From the NCBI RefSeq assembly GCF_040496035.1, contig NZ_JBEPJZ010000002.1, positions 372,001-436,000 on the forward strand: 64,000 nucleotides of DNA. Direction: 5' to 3'. Below are positions 1-9,827 of the stretch, piece after piece (position 1 is the first letter of the stretch; each line of letters begins with the position of its first letter). The DNA comes from Agromyces sp. SYSU T00194. GTDB taxonomy: Bacteria; Actinomycetota; Actinomycetes; Actinomycetales; Microbacteriaceae. The position numbers and the translations under genes were made by a program. The notes beneath the pieces are model-generated. The model had not been told where the DNA came from. It searched no databases and saw nothing but the letters and a program-made list of their open reading frames with translations.

Positions 1-447
1 GGGCATCGCGGCGCGTGCAAGCGTGCCCAGTTCGTCGGGGCGCACCGGCACCTCGCGCCAGCCGATGATCTCGAGGCGCTCCTCCGCGGCGATCTCGCGG
101 AAGCGGCGCTTGACCGCGCTGCGCTGGGTCGGGTCGGTGGGCAGGAACGCGTTGCCGACGGCGTAGCGGCCGGGCGCGGGCAGCTCGAACGGGACGACCT
201 CGCGGAGGAAGGCGTCGGGCACCTGCGTGATGATGCCCGCTCCGTCGCCGGTGCCGGCGTCGGAGCCCACCGCGCCCCGGTGCTCGAGGTTGCGCAGCGC
301 GTCGAGCGCCGCCTGGATGATGTCGTGTCCGGCGGTGCCGCGGAGCGTCGCGACCATCGCGAGGCCGCAGGCGTCCTTCTCGTGTGCGGGGTCGTACATC
401 CCCTGGGCCGGGGGGACCGCCCCGAAGCGGGAGTGGGTCGGAGTCAT
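1..447 (-). CDS. gltB: Glutamate synthase large subunit, N-terminal part (cut by window edge)
   Basis: Only the first 149 codons are in the window. The product is the large subunit of NADPH-dependent glutamate synthase, which moves the amide nitrogen of glutamine onto 2-oxoglutarate in the cytoplasm. The visible part is the start of the class II glutamine amidotransferase domain: Lys-Asp-Ala-Cys-Gly at residues 24-28, where Cys27 should become the N-terminal nucleophile after removal of a 26-residue propeptide, followed by EHRGAVGSDAGTGDGAG. The ATG at 445-447 was chosen because this propeptide length is normal for the family. It follows lgt after 125 bases, an arrangement common in actinobacteria. 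That spacer shows no clear hairpin, so it is unclear whether gltB has its own promoter. Confidence 0.93.
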   Translation of the reverse strand, partial: MTPTHSRFGAVPPAQGMYDPAHEKDACGLAMVATLRGTAGHDIIQAALDALRNLEHRGAVGSDAGTGDGAGIITQVPDAFLREVVPFELPAPGRYAVGNAFLPTDPTQRSAVKRRFREIAAEERLEIIGWREVPVRPDELGTLARAAMP

Positions 448-572
448 CGCCACAGTGACCGTCCTCGTGAAATCAGTGAACCAGCGCGGGACGCCTTCGG
501 CCCATCGGAAGAAATGTGATGTGCTCCCCCACGGTACGGGGACGCATCGGGGCTCGGGCCGGATCGCCCGGA

Positions 573-1556
573 CTAGGAGGTCGTCTCGCGTGTGCTTGTG
601 GCTGCGGCCGCCTCCGTGTCGCCCTCGTCCTCGGCATCGTCGCCGATCGTGTCTCGGTCGGACTCGGTGTCGTCCGAGTCTACCCCGTCGTCCGGACGCC
701 ACTCGCGGCCGGGCACGTAGGGGCTCGCCTCCATGCCCGTGTGCCGGCGGGACTGCACGATGAGGATGATCACGCCGATCGCGATCGCCGCGAGCGACGC
801 CCAGACGTTCGAGCGGATGCCCAGGAAGACCTCGCTCGGGTCGACGCGGATCGACTCCAGGAAGGTACGGCCGATGCCGTACCAGATGAGGTACACGGCG
901 AACGCCTTGCCCCAGCGCAGGCGGAACTTGCGCTCCAGCCAGAGCAGCACGGCGACGCCGAGGAGGTTCCAGACGATCTCGTACAGGAACGTGGGGTGGA
1001 ACAGCGTTCCGGGCTCGAGGCCCGCGGGGAACGCGGGGTTCGTCGACTCGATCTCGAGGCCCCACGGCAGGTCGGTGGGAAGGCCGAACAGCTCGTGGTT
1101 GAACCAGTTGCCGAGGCGGCCGGCGGCCTGCGCGACGAGCATGCCCGGCGCGAGTGCGTCGGCGAACGACCAGAAGCGGATGCCCGTGAGCCGGCAGCCG
1201 ATCCAGACGCCCAGCGCACCGCCGATGAGCGAGCCGTAGATGGCGTTGCCGCCCTCCCAGATCGCGAACACCTTCCAGAGGTCGGCACCCTCGTAGAAGT
1301 AGTCCCCCGGGTGGGTGAAGACGTGGTAGAAGCGCGCGAACACGATGCCGAGCGGCACGGCCCACAGCGCGATGTCGAGCACGATGCCCGGCTCGGCGCC
1401 GCGCGTGGTGAGCCGCCGCGAGGTGATCCAGACCGCGAGCACGATGCCCACGAGGATGCATAGCGCGTACGCGTGGATCGTCAGCGACACGCCCCACGGC
1501 AGCGGGATGTCGAAGGAGCTCCACTCCGGGCTGGGGATGCTGAGCGGTGCGATCAC
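573..1556 (-). CDS. lgt: Prolipoprotein diacylglyceryl transferase
   Basis: Inner-membrane enzyme that transfers diacylglycerol from phosphatidylglycerol to the lipobox cysteine of prelipoproteins. Several hydrophobic segments are visible, and the signature GRLGNWFNHELFG, containing the essential Arg and Asn, lies in the middle of the protein. The C-terminus is a polar, Asp/Glu-rich tail of about 60 residues, common in actinobacterial Lgt. I prefer the GTG at 1554-1556, giving M-I-A-P-L-S-I-P-S-P-E; GAAAGG lies 12 bases upstream. An in-frame ATG at 1599-1601 would add 15 basic residues unlike the family. It follows trpA by about 60 bases, the usual actinobacterial position. A substrate encoded in this window is the DsbA-like lipoprotein at 27,985-28,674. 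Confidence 0.93.
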   Translation of the reverse strand: MIAPLSIPSPEWSSFDIPLPWGVSLTIHAYALCILVGIVLAVWITSRRLTTRGAEPGIVLDIALWAVPLGIVFARFYHVFTHPGDYFYEGADLWKVFAIWEGGNAIYGSLIGGALGVWIGCRLTGIRFWSFADALAPGMLVAQAAGRLGNWFNHELFGLPTDLPWGLEIESTNPAFPAGLEPGTLFHPTFLYEIVWNLLGVAVLLWLERKFRLRWGKAFAVYLIWYGIGRTFLESIRVDPSEVFLGIRSNVWASLAAIAIGVIILIVQSRRHTGMEASPYVPGREWRPDDGVDSDDTESDRDTIGDDAEDEGDTEAAAATSTRETTS

Positions 1557-1619
1557 GTTCGTTCGGTGCCTTTCGTCCTGACTGCGGGTTCGGGCCCGCA
1601 TGCGGCCTCGGCCAGCGTA

Positions 1620-2408
1620 CTATCCCGCCGGACGCGTGCCGCGCGCGAGTTCCGCGGCCAGCGCGCCGACCCCGTCCACACCCCCGTCGGCGAGTGCCTT
1701 CACGAGCGCGGAGCCGACGATCGCGCCGTCGGCGTAGGAGACGACCTCGCGCACCTGCTCGGCGGTCGAGATGCCGACGCCGACGCAGCTCCGGGGGCTT
1801 CCGGCCGCACGCAGCCGCTCGACGAGCGTGCGGGCGGCGCGGTCGACGTCGGCCCGGGCGCCGGTGATGCCCATGGTCGAGACCGCGTAAACGAAACCAC
1901 GGCTGGCCTCCACGGTGCGGGCGAGGCGCGCGTCGGAGGAACTGGGTGCGGCCAGGAACACGCGGTCGAGGCCGGTGCGGTCGGATGCCGCGAGCCAGGC
2001 GTCCGCCTCGTCGGGGATGAGGTCGGGCGTGATCAGGCCCGCGCCGCCCGCGGCGGCGAGGTCGTCGGCGAACCGGTCGACGCCGTACTGCACCACGGGG
2101 TTCCAGTAGGTCATCATCAGGATCGGCGCGTCGACCTGCTCCCGGATCGCGCGTACGGCCTCGAAGCCGTGCGCGAGCCGGAACCCGCCGGCGAGGGCGG
2201 CCTGCGTGGCGCCCTGGATGACCGGGCCGTCCATCACGGGGTCGGAGTACGGGATGCCGAGCTCGAGCGCGTCGACGCCGTTCTCCACCAGCGCGACGGC
2301 CGCGTCGACGCTCGCACCGAGCGACGGGAAGCCGACCGGCAGGTAGCCCACGAGCGCGCCGGACCCGGCCGCCACGCGTGCGTCGATGACCTCGCCCACG
2401 CCGCTCAT
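1620..2408 (-). CDS. trpA: Tryptophan synthase alpha subunit
   Basis: Cleaves indole-3-glycerol phosphate to indole and glyceraldehyde 3-phosphate and passes indole through a tunnel to TrpB. The 262-residue TIM barrel has the catalytic Glu and Asp in [14 protein letters not shown] near residues 45-60. Its ATG (2406-2408) overlaps the trpB stop by four bases (ATGA), which indicates translational coupling and supports this start. It is the last trp gene of the cluster; lgt follows. Confidence 0.95.
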   Translation of the reverse strand: MSGVGEVIDARVAAGSGALVGYLPVGFPSLGASVDAAVALVENGVDALELGIPYSDPVMDGPVIQGATQAALAGGFRLAHGFEAVRAIREQVDAPILMMTYWNPVVQYGVDRFADDLAAAGGAGLITPDLIPDEADAWLAASDRTGLDRVFLAAPSSSDARLARTVEASRGFVYAVSTMGITGARADVDRAARTLVERLRAAGSPRSCVGVGISTAEQVREVVSYADGAIVGSALVKALADGGVDGVGALAAELARGTRPAG

Positions 2409-3613
2409 GCGCCCTCCTCGCCGTCGATGAGCTCGAACCACTTCGCAGCGGTCTCCATGTCCTTGTCGCCGCGGCCCGAGAGGTTCACCAGGATGCTCGC
2501 GTCGGGCCCGAGCTCCCGCCCCAGCTCGAGCGCACCCGCGAGCGCGTGCGCGGACTCGATGGCGGGGATGATGCCCTCGGTGCGGGACAGCAGCCGGAGC
2601 GCGTCCATGGCCGCGGCATCCGTGGACGCCCGGTACTCCGCGCGCCCGATGTCGGAGAGCCAGGAGTGCTCGGGACCGACGCCCGGGTAGTCGAGCCCGG
2701 CGGAGATCGAGTGCGACTCGATCGTCTGGCCGTCCTCGTCCTGCAGCAGGAAGCTGCGCGCGCCGTGCAGCACGCCCGGACGACCCTTCCCGATGGTCGC
2801 GGCGTGGCGCTCGGTGTCGACGCCCTCGCCGCCCGCCTCGAAGCCGTAGAGCGCGACGTCCGGGTCGTCGAGGAACGCGTGGAAGATGCCGATCGCGTTC
2901 GAGCCGCCGCCGACGCACGCGGCGACCGCGGTGGGCAGCGCACCCGTGCGCTCGAGCATCTGGGCCCGCGCCTCCTCGCCGATGATCTTCTGGAGGTCCC
3001 GCACCATCGCCGGGAACGGGTGCGGACCCGCGACCGTGCCGAAGATGTAGTTGGTGTGCCCGACGTTGGTCACCCAGTCGCGCATGGCCTCGTTGATCGC
3101 ATCCTTGAGCGTGCGCGAGCCGTGCGTGACCGGGATCACCTCGGCGCCGAGCAGCCGCATGCGCGCCACGTTCAGCGCCTGGCGCTCGGTGTCGACCTCG
3201 CCCATGTAGATGACGCAGTCGAGCCCGAACAGCGCCGCCGCCGTCGCGGTCGCGACGCCGTGCTGGCCCGCCCCGGTCTCGGCGATGACGCGGGTCTTGC
3301 CGACCCGCTTCGTGAGGAGCGCCTGGCCGAGCACGTTGTTGATCTTGTGCGAGCCCGTGTGGTTGAGGTCCTCCCGCTTCAGGAAGACGCGGGCGCCGCC
3401 GGCGTGCTCCGCGAAGCGGCGCACCTCGGTGAGCGGCGACGGCCGGCCGACGTAGTCGCGCAGCAGGCTGTCGAGCTCGTCGTGGAACGCGGGGTCGAGC
3501 TTGGCGAGCTGCCAGGCCTCGTCGAGCTCGTCGAGCGCGGCGATGAGCGACTCGGGCACGAACCGCCCGCCGAACTCGCCGAAGTACGGACCGGACTCGG
3601 TGCGCAGGGACAT
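2405..3613 (-). CDS. trpB: Tryptophan synthase beta subunit
   Basis: PLP enzyme that condenses indole with L-serine to make tryptophan in the alpha2-beta2 complex with TrpA. The 402-residue length is normal for the main TrpB1 type. The PLP lysine is visible in [13 protein letters not shown] (around residue 100) and the phosphate-binding loop in GGGSNAIG. The ATG directly abuts the trpC stop (TAG-ATG), with GGGGGAG just upstream as a ribosome binding site inside trpC. Confidence 0.96.
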   Translation of the reverse strand: MSLRTESGPYFGEFGGRFVPESLIAALDELDEAWQLAKLDPAFHDELDSLLRDYVGRPSPLTEVRRFAEHAGGARVFLKREDLNHTGSHKINNVLGQALLTKRVGKTRVIAETGAGQHGVATATAAALFGLDCVIYMGEVDTERQALNVARMRLLGAEVIPVTHGSRTLKDAINEAMRDWVTNVGHTNYIFGTVAGPHPFPAMVRDLQKIIGEEARAQMLERTGALPTAVAACVGGGSNAIGIFHAFLDDPDVALYGFEAGGEGVDTERHAATIGKGRPGVLHGARSFLLQDEDGQTIESHSISAGLDYPGVGPEHSWLSDIGRAEYRASTDAAAMDALRLLSRTEGIIPAIESAHALAGALELGRELGPDASILVNLSGRGDKDMETAAKWFELIDGEEGA

Positions 3614-4384
3614 CTACTCCCCCAGGAATCTCGCGAGCGTCTCGCGGGGGTCGCTCGTGACGAGCGCCTCCCCCACGAGGACCACGTCGGCCCCGGCCGC
3701 GCGGTAGGCCGCGACGTCGGCGGCCGTCGACACGGCCGACTCGGCGACGCGCACGGCGCCCTCCGGGAAGTCCGGCGCGAGCCGGCCGAAGAGGTCGCGG
3801 TCGAGCTCGAAGGTGGACAGGTTTCGGGCGTTGACGCCGATCAGGCGCGCACCGATGTCGGCGGCGCGACGCAGTTCGTCGGCGTCGTGGGTCTCGACGA
3901 GCGCGGTCATGCCGAGCTCGCCGATGAGCGCGTGCAGCTCGACGAGGTCGCGCTGCTCCAGCGCCGCGACGATGAGCAGCACCAGGTCGGCACCGGCGGC
4001 ACGCGCCTCGAGCACCTGGTACGGCGTGGCGATGAAGTCCTTGCGGAGCACGGGCAGCGACACGGCGGCGCGCACGGCCTCGAGGTCGGCCAGGGAGCCG
4101 AGGAAGCGACGGCCCTCGGTCAGCACGCTGATGGCGCTCGCACCGCCGGCCTCGTACTCGCGTGCGAGCGCTGCCGGATCGGGGATGTCGGCCAGCGGGC
4201 CGCGCGACGGGCTCGCGCGCTTCACCTCGGCGATGATCCTGACGCGGTCCGCCGGCGCGAGGGCCGCGAGGGCGTCCAGTGCGGGCGCGCGCTCGGCCGC
4301 AGCGCGCTCGACGTCCGCGAGGGGCGTCTCGGCACGACGGGCCTCGGCGTCCGCGACCGCGTTCGCCGTGAGCTCGGACAGCAC
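3614..4384 (-). CDS. trpC: Indole-3-glycerol phosphate synthase
   Basis: Closes the indole ring from CdRP (1-(2-carboxyphenylamino)-1-deoxyribulose 5-phosphate) in tryptophan synthesis. The protein is a TIM barrel of about 256 residues with the substrate and catalytic segment [10 protein letters not shown] and the ISVLTE strand. The start is taken as GTG at 4382-4384 (M-L-S-E-L-T), eight bases after the stop of the upstream small gene and 11 bases after GGAG. Upstream in-frame codons give arginine-rich sequence unlike TrpC, and a CTG overlapping the preceding stop is less likely. It is monofunctional: no TrpF domain is fused. trpD and the glutamine amidotransferase trpG are not in this cluster and must be elsewhere. 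Confidence 0.93.
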   Translation of the reverse strand: MLSELTANAVADAEARRAETPLADVERAAAERAPALDALAALAPADRVRIIAEVKRASPSRGPLADIPDPAALAREYEAGGASAISVLTEGRRFLGSLADLEAVRAAVSLPVLRKDFIATPYQVLEARAAGADLVLLIVAALEQRDLVELHALIGELGMTALVETHDADELRRAADIGARLIGVNARNLSTFELDRDLFGRLAPDFPEGAVRVAESAVSTAADVAAYRAAGADVVLVGEALVTSDPRETLARFLGE

Positions 4385-4389
4385 GTCGG

Positions 4390-4620
4390 TCAGTGCTCCG
4401 CTGCGGTCACGCGCGCGCCGCCCACGCCGTAGCCGGCCTTCGCGAGCGCCCAGCCGGCGACCGCGCCGAGCACGAGCAGCACCGCGGATGCCCACACCAG
4501 CCACTCGACGGCGAAGAAGAACGCGACGGTGCCGATCGCGAACGCGACGAGCATGATCACCACGGCAATCCAGGCTGCGGGCGAGTGTCCGTGGCCCGGG
4601 TCGCTGACGTCAGTGCTCAT
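4390..4620 (-). CDS. HGxxPAAW-type small membrane protein (DUF6704-like)
   Basis: A 76-residue protein with the motif HGHSPAAW at residues 10-17 followed by two hydrophobic segments (about 18-36 and 40-62), so probably a two-pass membrane protein with a short polar tail. Proteins with this motif sit beside trpC in many Actinobacteria; no biochemical role is known to me. The ATG at 4618-4620 is preceded by AAGGAGCATC, giving a good ribosome binding site. Conserved placement between the Trp-associated membrane protein and trpC suggests a link to tryptophan metabolism or transport, but that is inference from context only. Confidence 0.85.
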   Translation of the reverse strand: MSTDVSDPGHGHSPAAWIAVVIMLVAFAIGTVAFFFAVEWLVWASAVLLVLGAVAGWALAKAGYGVGGARVTAAEH

Positions 4621-4669
4621 GATGCTCCTTCTGGTGTGGGGACGGTGGAAGTCTATCGGGCCGACCGCG

Positions 4670-5257
4670 TCAGTCCCGACCCGGCTCGGTCGGATCCTCG
4701 CCGCGCGACAGCTCGTCCCATTCGTCGACGGCGCCCGCGGCGGAGCCGTCGGCGCGTTCGAGGCGCACGGCCCGGTAGCGGCGCGACGAATCGGGCCAGC
4801 GCGAGGAGGTCGCGAGCACCGCGACGCCTGCGGCGGCGAGCAGCACGCCCGAGGCGACGGCGACCCACGGCCAGGCGCTCCAGGCGACGGATGCCACGAG
4901 CCCGGCCGCCGACGACCCGGCGATGCCCGTGGCAGCGGTGACGACGGGGGCGGCCGCGGCGGCGGGGTCGCCCATGGCGAGCGCGGCCGACAGCACGACG
5001 CATGCGCCGAGCACGACGGCGAGCAGCCCGAGCACGAGGCGCGCGACACGACCCGCGATGGCCAGCGCCGCGCCGAGCGCGAGTCCGGCGAGTGCGAGCG
5101 CGGCCAGCGCGGCATCCGCCACCTGACCCGGCACCGCGTGCGCGTCGCCCGCGTCGAGCGTGACCGTGAACCAGTCCTGCGTCCAGGCGAGCAGGCCGAG
5201 CCCGGCCGCACCGATCACGGCGACGACGATGACGAGCTTGCGTCGACGTGCCGTCAC
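4670..5257 (-). CDS. Trp biosynthesis-associated membrane protein
   Basis: A 195-residue protein with an Arg/Lys-rich N-terminus (MTARRRK), then about four hydrophobic segments: residues 8-24, around 50-68, 73-95 and 125-150. A conserved-looking WTQDWF follows the first segment, and the C-terminal tail is soluble and acidic. This matches the family annotated as tryptophan-associated transmembrane protein, found between trpE and trpC in Actinobacteria. Its molecular function is not established. The start is GTG at 5255-5257, one base after the trpE stop at 5259-5261, which is close coupling. Confidence 0.85.
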   Translation of the reverse strand: MTARRRKLVIVVAVIGAAGLGLLAWTQDWFTVTLDAGDAHAVPGQVADAALAALALAGLALGAALAIAGRVARLVLGLLAVVLGACVVLSAALAMGDPAAAAAPVVTAATGIAGSSAAGLVASVAWSAWPWVAVASGVLLAAAGVAVLATSSRWPDSSRRYRAVRLERADGSAAGAVDEWDELSRGEDPTEPGRD

Positions 5258-5258
5258 G

Positions 5259-6797
5259 TCAGCCCAGGGTCCGCATCGCGTTGGCGACGGCGACCGCCCG
5301 CAGCGGCGCGGCGGCCTTGTTCTGCGACTCCTGGAACTCCGACTCGGGGTTCGAGTCGGCGACCAGCCCGCCGCCGGCCTGCACGCGCGCGACGCCGCCG
5401 CGGATGGTCGCAGTGCGGATCGCGATCGCGAGGTCGGCGTCGCCGCCGAACCCGAAGTAGCCCACGACGCCGCCGTAGACGCCGCGCTGCACGGGCTCGA
5501 GCTCGTCGATGATCTCGAGCGCGCGCGGCTTCGGCGCACCCGAGAGGGTGCCGGCCGGGAACGTCGCCCGGAACACGTCGATCGCGTCGGCGGTGGGCAG
5601 CAGGTCGCCCTCGACCGACGAGACGAGGTGCATGATGTGGCTGAACCGCTCGACGCGCATGAACTCGGTCACCTCGACCGAGCCCGCGGCGCACACCTTC
5701 GCGAGGTCGTTGCGCGCGAGGTCGACGAGCATGAGGTGCTCGGCGCGCTCCTTCGGGTCGCCCGAGAGCTCGGCCTCGAGGTCGGCGTCCTCCTCCGGCG
5801 TCGCCCCACGCGGCTTGGACCCGGCGATCGGATGCGTGTAGACGCGCCCGTCCTGCACCTTGACCAGCGCCTCGGGCGACGAGCCGACGATCCAGTACGG
5901 CTCGCCGTCGGGATCCTCGAGGCTCAGCAGGTACATGTACGGGCTCGGGTTCAGGCTCCGCAGCACGCGGTAGACGTCGATCGGCGCCGCGGTGCACTCC
6001 TGCTCGAACCGCTGCGAGATGACGACCTGGAAGATGTCGCCCTCGCGGATGTACTCCTTGCTCGTCACCACCGCGTCGAGGAAGTCCTGCCGGCGCGTGC
6101 GGGAGGTCGGCGCGGCGGGCGTCGCGAGGTCCACCACGGCGAGGTGCGCCTCGGAGGGCCGCGCCATCGCCGCCTGCATGCGGTCGAGTCGCGCCTGCGC
6201 GTCGGCCCACAGCGCGTCGGCGTCGTCGACGCCGTCGTTCAGGGCGCTGACGATGAGCTGCACCGTGCCCCGGCGGTGGTCGAGCACGACGAGCTCCGAG
6301 ACGAAGCTCAGCGCCTGGCCGACGACCGCGCCCTCGGCGGGCGGGCGGTTCGGCAGCCGCTCGATCTGGCGGATGGCCTCCCAGCCGATGAAGCCGACGA
6401 GGCCGCCGGTGAGCGGCGGCATGCCGGGCACCGGCTCGGTCTGCCAGCGCGCGTAGAGCGCCGACACCGCCGCGAGCGGTCCCTCCGGGGCATCCGCCCC
6501 CAGCGCCCGCTCGGCGTCGAGGCCGTAGTCGAGCCACTCGGCGACGTCGCCGCGCTGGGTGAGCACGCCGTAGGACGCGGAGCCGACGAACGAGTACCGG
6601 GACCAGATGCCGCCCTGCTCCGCGGACTCGAGCAGGAAGGTGCCCGGGCGGCCGTCGGCGAGCTTGCGGTAGATGCCGACCGGGGTCTCCCCGTCGGCGA
6701 ACAGCTCGCGGGTGACGGGCACCACGCGGCGACCGGGCAGCAGCGCGTCGAAGTCGGCGCGACCGGTCGTGCCGGTCTGCTCGGCGGTGGTCGGCAT
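5259..6797 (-). CDS. trpE: Anthranilate synthase component I
   Basis: Makes anthranilate from chorismate and ammonia (or glutamine with the TrpG partner), the first committed step of tryptophan synthesis. The 512-residue protein has the N-terminal regulatory half and the C-terminal chorismate-binding half, with features such as FQVVISQRFE, HPIAGSKPRG, DLARNDLAKV and FPAGTLSGAPK. It lies 20 bases after hisI in the same direction, so his and trp genes form one his-trp cluster. No leader peptide with clustered Trp codons can fit in that spacer, so classical attenuation directly upstream of trpE is unlikely. Confidence 0.95.
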   Translation of the reverse strand: MPTTAEQTGTTGRADFDALLPGRRVVPVTRELFADGETPVGIYRKLADGRPGTFLLESAEQGGIWSRYSFVGSASYGVLTQRGDVAEWLDYGLDAERALGADAPEGPLAAVSALYARWQTEPVPGMPPLTGGLVGFIGWEAIRQIERLPNRPPAEGAVVGQALSFVSELVVLDHRRGTVQLIVSALNDGVDDADALWADAQARLDRMQAAMARPSEAHLAVVDLATPAAPTSRTRRQDFLDAVVTSKEYIREGDIFQVVISQRFEQECTAAPIDVYRVLRSLNPSPYMYLLSLEDPDGEPYWIVGSSPEALVKVQDGRVYTHPIAGSKPRGATPEEDADLEAELSGDPKERAEHLMLVDLARNDLAKVCAAGSVEVTEFMRVERFSHIMHLVSSVEGDLLPTADAIDVFRATFPAGTLSGAPKPRALEIIDELEPVQRGVYGGVVGYFGFGGDADLAIAIRTATIRGGVARVQAGGGLVADSNPESEFQESQNKAAAPLRAVAVANAMRTLG

Positions 6798-6817
6798 CGT
6801 GCTCCTCGTGGCGCGGG

Positions 6818-7237
6818 TCAGTCGGTGGATTCGGGCTCGGGTGCGCTGCCTGCGACGACCTCGAGCGGGTCGCCGTCGAAGCAGGTGCGCGTTCCGGTGT
6901 GGCAGGCCACGCCGACCTGGTCGACGCGCAGCAACAGCGTATCGCCGTCGCAGTCGAGGGCGGCCGTCCGCACGTACTGCGCGTGCCCGGAGGTGTCGCC
7001 CTTCCGCCAGTACTCCTGCCGCGACCTGGACCAGAACGTCACGCGCCCCTCGGTGAGGGTGCGCCGCATGGCCTCGCGGTCCATCCAGCCGAGCATGAGC
7101 ACCTCGCCGGTGTCCCACTGCTGGATGACGGCGGGCAGCAGCCCGTCGCCGTTGAACGCCGCCCGGTCCATCGGGGACGCACCCGGGGCCCAGGGCTCGT
7201 CGTCGCGCTCGAGTTCCTCGTCGTCCGCGTAGGTCAT
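6818..7237 (-). CDS. hisI: Phosphoribosyl-AMP cyclohydrolase
   Basis: Third step of histidine synthesis: opens the adenine ring of phosphoribosyl-AMP. The 139-residue protein is monofunctional, as hisE is separate at 8,885. The zinc and Mg ligands are visible in the pattern D-C-D-G-D (around residues 95-99), the cysteine of VGVACHTG and the later C in RTCF. WMDREAM and [12 protein letters not shown] are also typical. The ATG overlaps the hisF stop by four bases. Confidence 0.95.
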   Translation of the reverse strand: MTYADDEELERDDEPWAPGASPMDRAAFNGDGLLPAVIQQWDTGEVLMLGWMDREAMRRTLTEGRVTFWSRSRQEYWRKGDTSGHAQYVRTAALDCDGDTLLLRVDQVGVACHTGTRTCFDGDPLEVVAGSAPEPESTD

Positions 7238-7998
7238 CGTCGTACCGTCCGTCCGTCTGCGGCGAGGGCGTCCTTGACCTCGCCGATCGTGAGCTCGCGA
7301 TTGTGGAAGACGGATGCCGCGAGCACGGCGTCCGCCCCCGCGCCGATCGCCGGCGCGAAGTGGTCGACCGCGCCGGCGCCGCCCGAGGCGATCACCGGCA
7401 CCGACGACAGCTCGTGCATGAGCGCGATCAGCTCGAGGTCGAAGCCCTGCTTCGTGCCGTCCGCGTCGATGGAGTTGACCAGCAGCTCCCCCACGCCGAG
7501 CTCGATCGCCTGCCGCGCCCAGGCGAGCGCGTCGAGGGTCGTCTCGGTGCGGCCGCCGTGGGTCGTGACGACGAACCCCGACTCGGTGGCATCCGACCGC
7601 TTCACGTCGAGCGAGAGCACCAGCACCTGCGAGCCGAACCGGTCGGCGATCTCGCCGATCAGCGCCGGGCGGGCGATGGCCGCGCTGTTCACGCCCACCT
7701 TGTCGGCGCCGTGGCCCTGCAGGCGCGCGACGTCGTCGACCGAGCGGATGCCGCCGCCGACCGTGAGCGGGATGAACACCTGCTCCGCGGTGGCCTGCAC
7801 GACCTCGTACGTGGTCGACCGGTCGTCGACCGTCGCCGTGACGTCGAGGAAGCAGAGCTCGTCGGCGCCCTGCTCCCCGTAGCGCCGGGCGAGCTCGACC
7901 GGGTCGCCGGCGTCGCGCAGGTCGCGGAAGTTCACGCCCTTGACCACGCGGCCGGCGGCCACGTCGAGGCATGGGATCACGCGGACCGCGACGGACAT
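7234..7998 (-). CDS. hisF: Imidazole glycerol phosphate synthase cyclase subunit
   Basis: With HisH, converts PRFAR and glutamine-derived ammonia to imidazole glycerol phosphate and AICAR. The 254-residue (beta/alpha)8 barrel has both catalytic aspartates: the one in IPCLDV near the N-terminus and the one in LSLDVKR in the middle. [13 protein letters not shown] is the usual N-terminal signature. The first base of its ATG is shared with the hisG stop (TGATG). The HisH partner is not in the window. Confidence 0.96.
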   Translation of the reverse strand: MSVAVRVIPCLDVAAGRVVKGVNFRDLRDAGDPVELARRYGEQGADELCFLDVTATVDDRSTTYEVVQATAEQVFIPLTVGGGIRSVDDVARLQGHGADKVGVNSAAIARPALIGEIADRFGSQVLVLSLDVKRSDATESGFVVTTHGGRTETTLDALAWARQAIELGVGELLVNSIDADGTKQGFDLELIALMHELSSVPVIASGGAGAVDHFAPAIGAGADAVLAASVFHNRELTIGEVKDALAADGRTVRR

Positions 7999-8837
7999 CA
8001 GAGCCTCGCCGCGTGGATGGCGCTGACCAGGATGGCGCGCGCGCCCAGTTCGTACAGGGCGTCCATGACGTGGTTCGTGTCGGTGCGCTTGATCATGACC
8101 CGCACGGCCGCCCACTCGCGGTCGTGCAGCGGCGAGACCGTCGGCGACTCGAACCCGGGTGCGATCGCCGTGGCCGCGTCGAGCAGGCTCATCGGCACGT
8201 CGTAGTCGAGCATGACGTACTCGCGCGCGACGATCACGCCGTTGAGGCGCCGCATCAGGGTGGTGGTGCCGGGCGCCTGGCTGCCCGAGCCGATCAGCAC
8301 GGCCGTCGACTCGAGGATGACCGGGCCGAAGATCTCCAGACCGGCCTTGCGCAGCGTGCCGCCCGTGGAGACCACGTCGGCGACCGCGTCGGCGACGCCG
8401 AGGCGCACGGCCGACTCGACCGCGCCGTCGAGGCGCACGAGGTCGGCGGTCACGCCGTGGCGCTCCAGGAAGGCCCCGACGAGGCCCGGGTAGCTCGTCG
8501 CCACCCGCACGCCCGCCAGGTCGGCGAGCTCGGCGAAGCGGCCGGGCGTACCGGCGAAGCGGAAGGTGGAGCCGCCGAACCCGAGCTCGGCGATCTCCGA
8601 GGCATCCGACCCCGAGTCGAGCAGCAGGTCGCGGCCGGTGATGCCGACGTCGAGCGCGCCCGAGCCGACGTAGGTGGCGATGTCGCGCGGGCGGAGGTAG
8701 AAGAACTCGACGTCGTTGCGCGGGTCGGCGACGACGAGCTCGCGCGAGTCCCGGCGACCGGTGTACCCGGCCTCGAAGAGCATCTGGGCGGCGGTCTCGG
8801 ACAGCGAGCCCTTGTTGGGCACTGCAATTCTCAGCAT
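7998..8837 (-). CDS. hisG: ATP phosphoribosyltransferase, long form
   Basis: Catalyses the first, feedback-controlled step of histidine synthesis, joining ATP and PRPP. At 279 residues it is the long HisG type, which carries a C-terminal ACT-like domain (after about residue 205) for histidine inhibition and needs no His[10 protein letters not shown] at the N-terminus and the PRPP-binding [12 protein letters not shown] are present. The start ATG is at 8835-8837. The 47-base spacer to hisE is one of the larger gaps in this run. Confidence 0.95.
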   Translation of the reverse strand: MLRIAVPNKGSLSETAAQMLFEAGYTGRRDSRELVVADPRNDVEFFYLRPRDIATYVGSGALDVGITGRDLLLDSGSDASEIAELGFGGSTFRFAGTPGRFAELADLAGVRVATSYPGLVGAFLERHGVTADLVRLDGAVESAVRLGVADAVADVVSTGGTLRKAGLEIFGPVILESTAVLIGSGSQAPGTTTLMRRLNGVIVAREYVMLDYDVPMSLLDAATAIAPGFESPTVSPLHDREWAAVRVMIKRTDTNHVMDALYELGARAILVSAIHAARL

Positions 8838-8884
8838 GGAACGAACTTTCGTGTGTGGACGATCAGGTGTGCGGGAGCGATCGC

Positions 8885-9148
8885 TCACAGATGTCGGTAC
8901 ACGTCCGCCGGCTCGAGCCCGCGCGCCAGCATCAGCACCTGGAGGTGGTAGAGCAGCTGCGAGATCTCCTCGGCCGTCTCGTCGTCGCTCTGGTACTCCG
9001 CGGCCATCCAGACCTCGGCCGCCTCCTCGACGACCTTCTTGCCGATCTGGTGCACGCCGGCGTCGAGCGCGGCGACCGTGCCCGAACCCTCGGGTCGGGT
9101 GCGGGCCTTCTCGCTCAGCTCGGCGAACAGGGCATCGAACGTCTTCAC
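8885..9148 (-). CDS. hisE: Phosphoribosyl-ATP diphosphatase
   Basis: Hydrolyses phosphoribosyl-ATP to phosphoribosyl-AMP, the second step of histidine synthesis. This 87-residue all-alpha MazG-like protein carries the metal-binding acidic pattern [14 protein letters not shown] followed by [11 protein letters not shown]. The start is GTG at 9146-9148 with TAGGAC just upstream; it lies 10 bases after the rpe stop. In many bacteria hisE is fused to hisI; here it heads the his genes as a separate gene, as in mycobacteria. Confidence 0.94.
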   Translation of the reverse strand: MKTFDALFAELSEKARTRPEGSGTVAALDAGVHQIGKKVVEEAAEVWMAAEYQSDDETAEEISQLLYHLQVLMLARGLEPADVYRHL

Positions 9149-9158
9149 GTCCTACAGG

Positions 9159-9827
9159 CTACCGGTGCGCGTGGGTGTGCTTCGCCGCGAGGCTGCGGAG
9201 CTCGGCGATGCGGTCGGTCGGGTCGCCGCCGAACACGGCCGAGCCCGCGACGAACGTGTCGGCCCCGGACTCGGCGGCGATGCCGATCGTGTCGGCCGCG
9301 ATGCCCCCGTCGACCTGCAGCCAGACATCGAGTCCGGCCGCCGCGACGGCGTCCGCCACCCGACGGAGCTTCGGCATGGTCTGCGGCATGAACGACTGGC
9401 CGCCGAAGCCGGGCTCGACGGTCATGACGAGCACCTGGTCGAACTCGTGCAGCACCTCGAGCACGTCGTCGGGCTCGGTGCCGGGCTTCAGCGCGATGCC
9501 CGCACGGGCGCCGATGGCGCGGAGGCGCCGGGCGAGCGCCACCGGGTCGGCAGCCGCCTCGGCGTGGAAGGTCACCGACGCCGCGCCGGCCTCGGCGTAG
9601 CCCGGTGCCCAGCGGTCGGGGTCGTCGATCATGAGGTGCACGTCGAGCGGGATCGGCGTCACCTGCGCCAGGCGCTCCACCATCGGCAGGCCGAACGTGA
9701 GGTTCGGCACGAAGTGGTTGTCCATGATGTCGACGTGCACGAGGTCCGCCGTCGCGATGCGCCCGAGCTCACGCTCGAGGTTGGCGAAGTCGGCCGCGAG
9801 GATGCTCGGGTTGATCCGCGTGGTCAT
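9159..9827 (-). CDS. rpe: Ribulose-phosphate 3-epimerase
   Basis: Interconverts ribulose 5-phosphate and xylulose 5-phosphate in the pentose phosphate pathway, feeding PRPP needed by the his, trp, pyr and gmk products encoded nearby. The 222-residue TIM barrel shows INPSILAADF at the N-terminus, the metal and catalytic pattern LVHVDIMDNHFVPN, VHLMI, and VEPGFGGQSF. The ATG overlaps the rsmB stop by four bases. Confidence 0.96.
   Translation of the reverse strand: MTTRINPSILAADFANLERELGRIATADLVHVDIMDNHFVPNLTFGLPMVERLAQVTPIPLDVHLMIDDPDRWAPGYAEAGAASVTFHAEAAADPVALARRLRAIGARAGIALKPGTEPDDVLEVLHEFDQVLVMTVEPGFGGQSFMPQTMPKLRRVADAVAAAGLDVWLQVDGGIAADTIGIAAESGADTFVAGSAVFGGDPTDRIAELRSLAAKHTHAHR

Noticed and set aside
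448..572. Short open frames in the lgt-gltB spacer
   Set aside because: No ribosome binding site or conserved sequence; treated as the gltB leader.
6798..6817. Tryptophan attenuator before trpE
   Set aside because: Only 20 bases separate hisI from trpE, leaving no room for a leader peptide and alternative hairpins.
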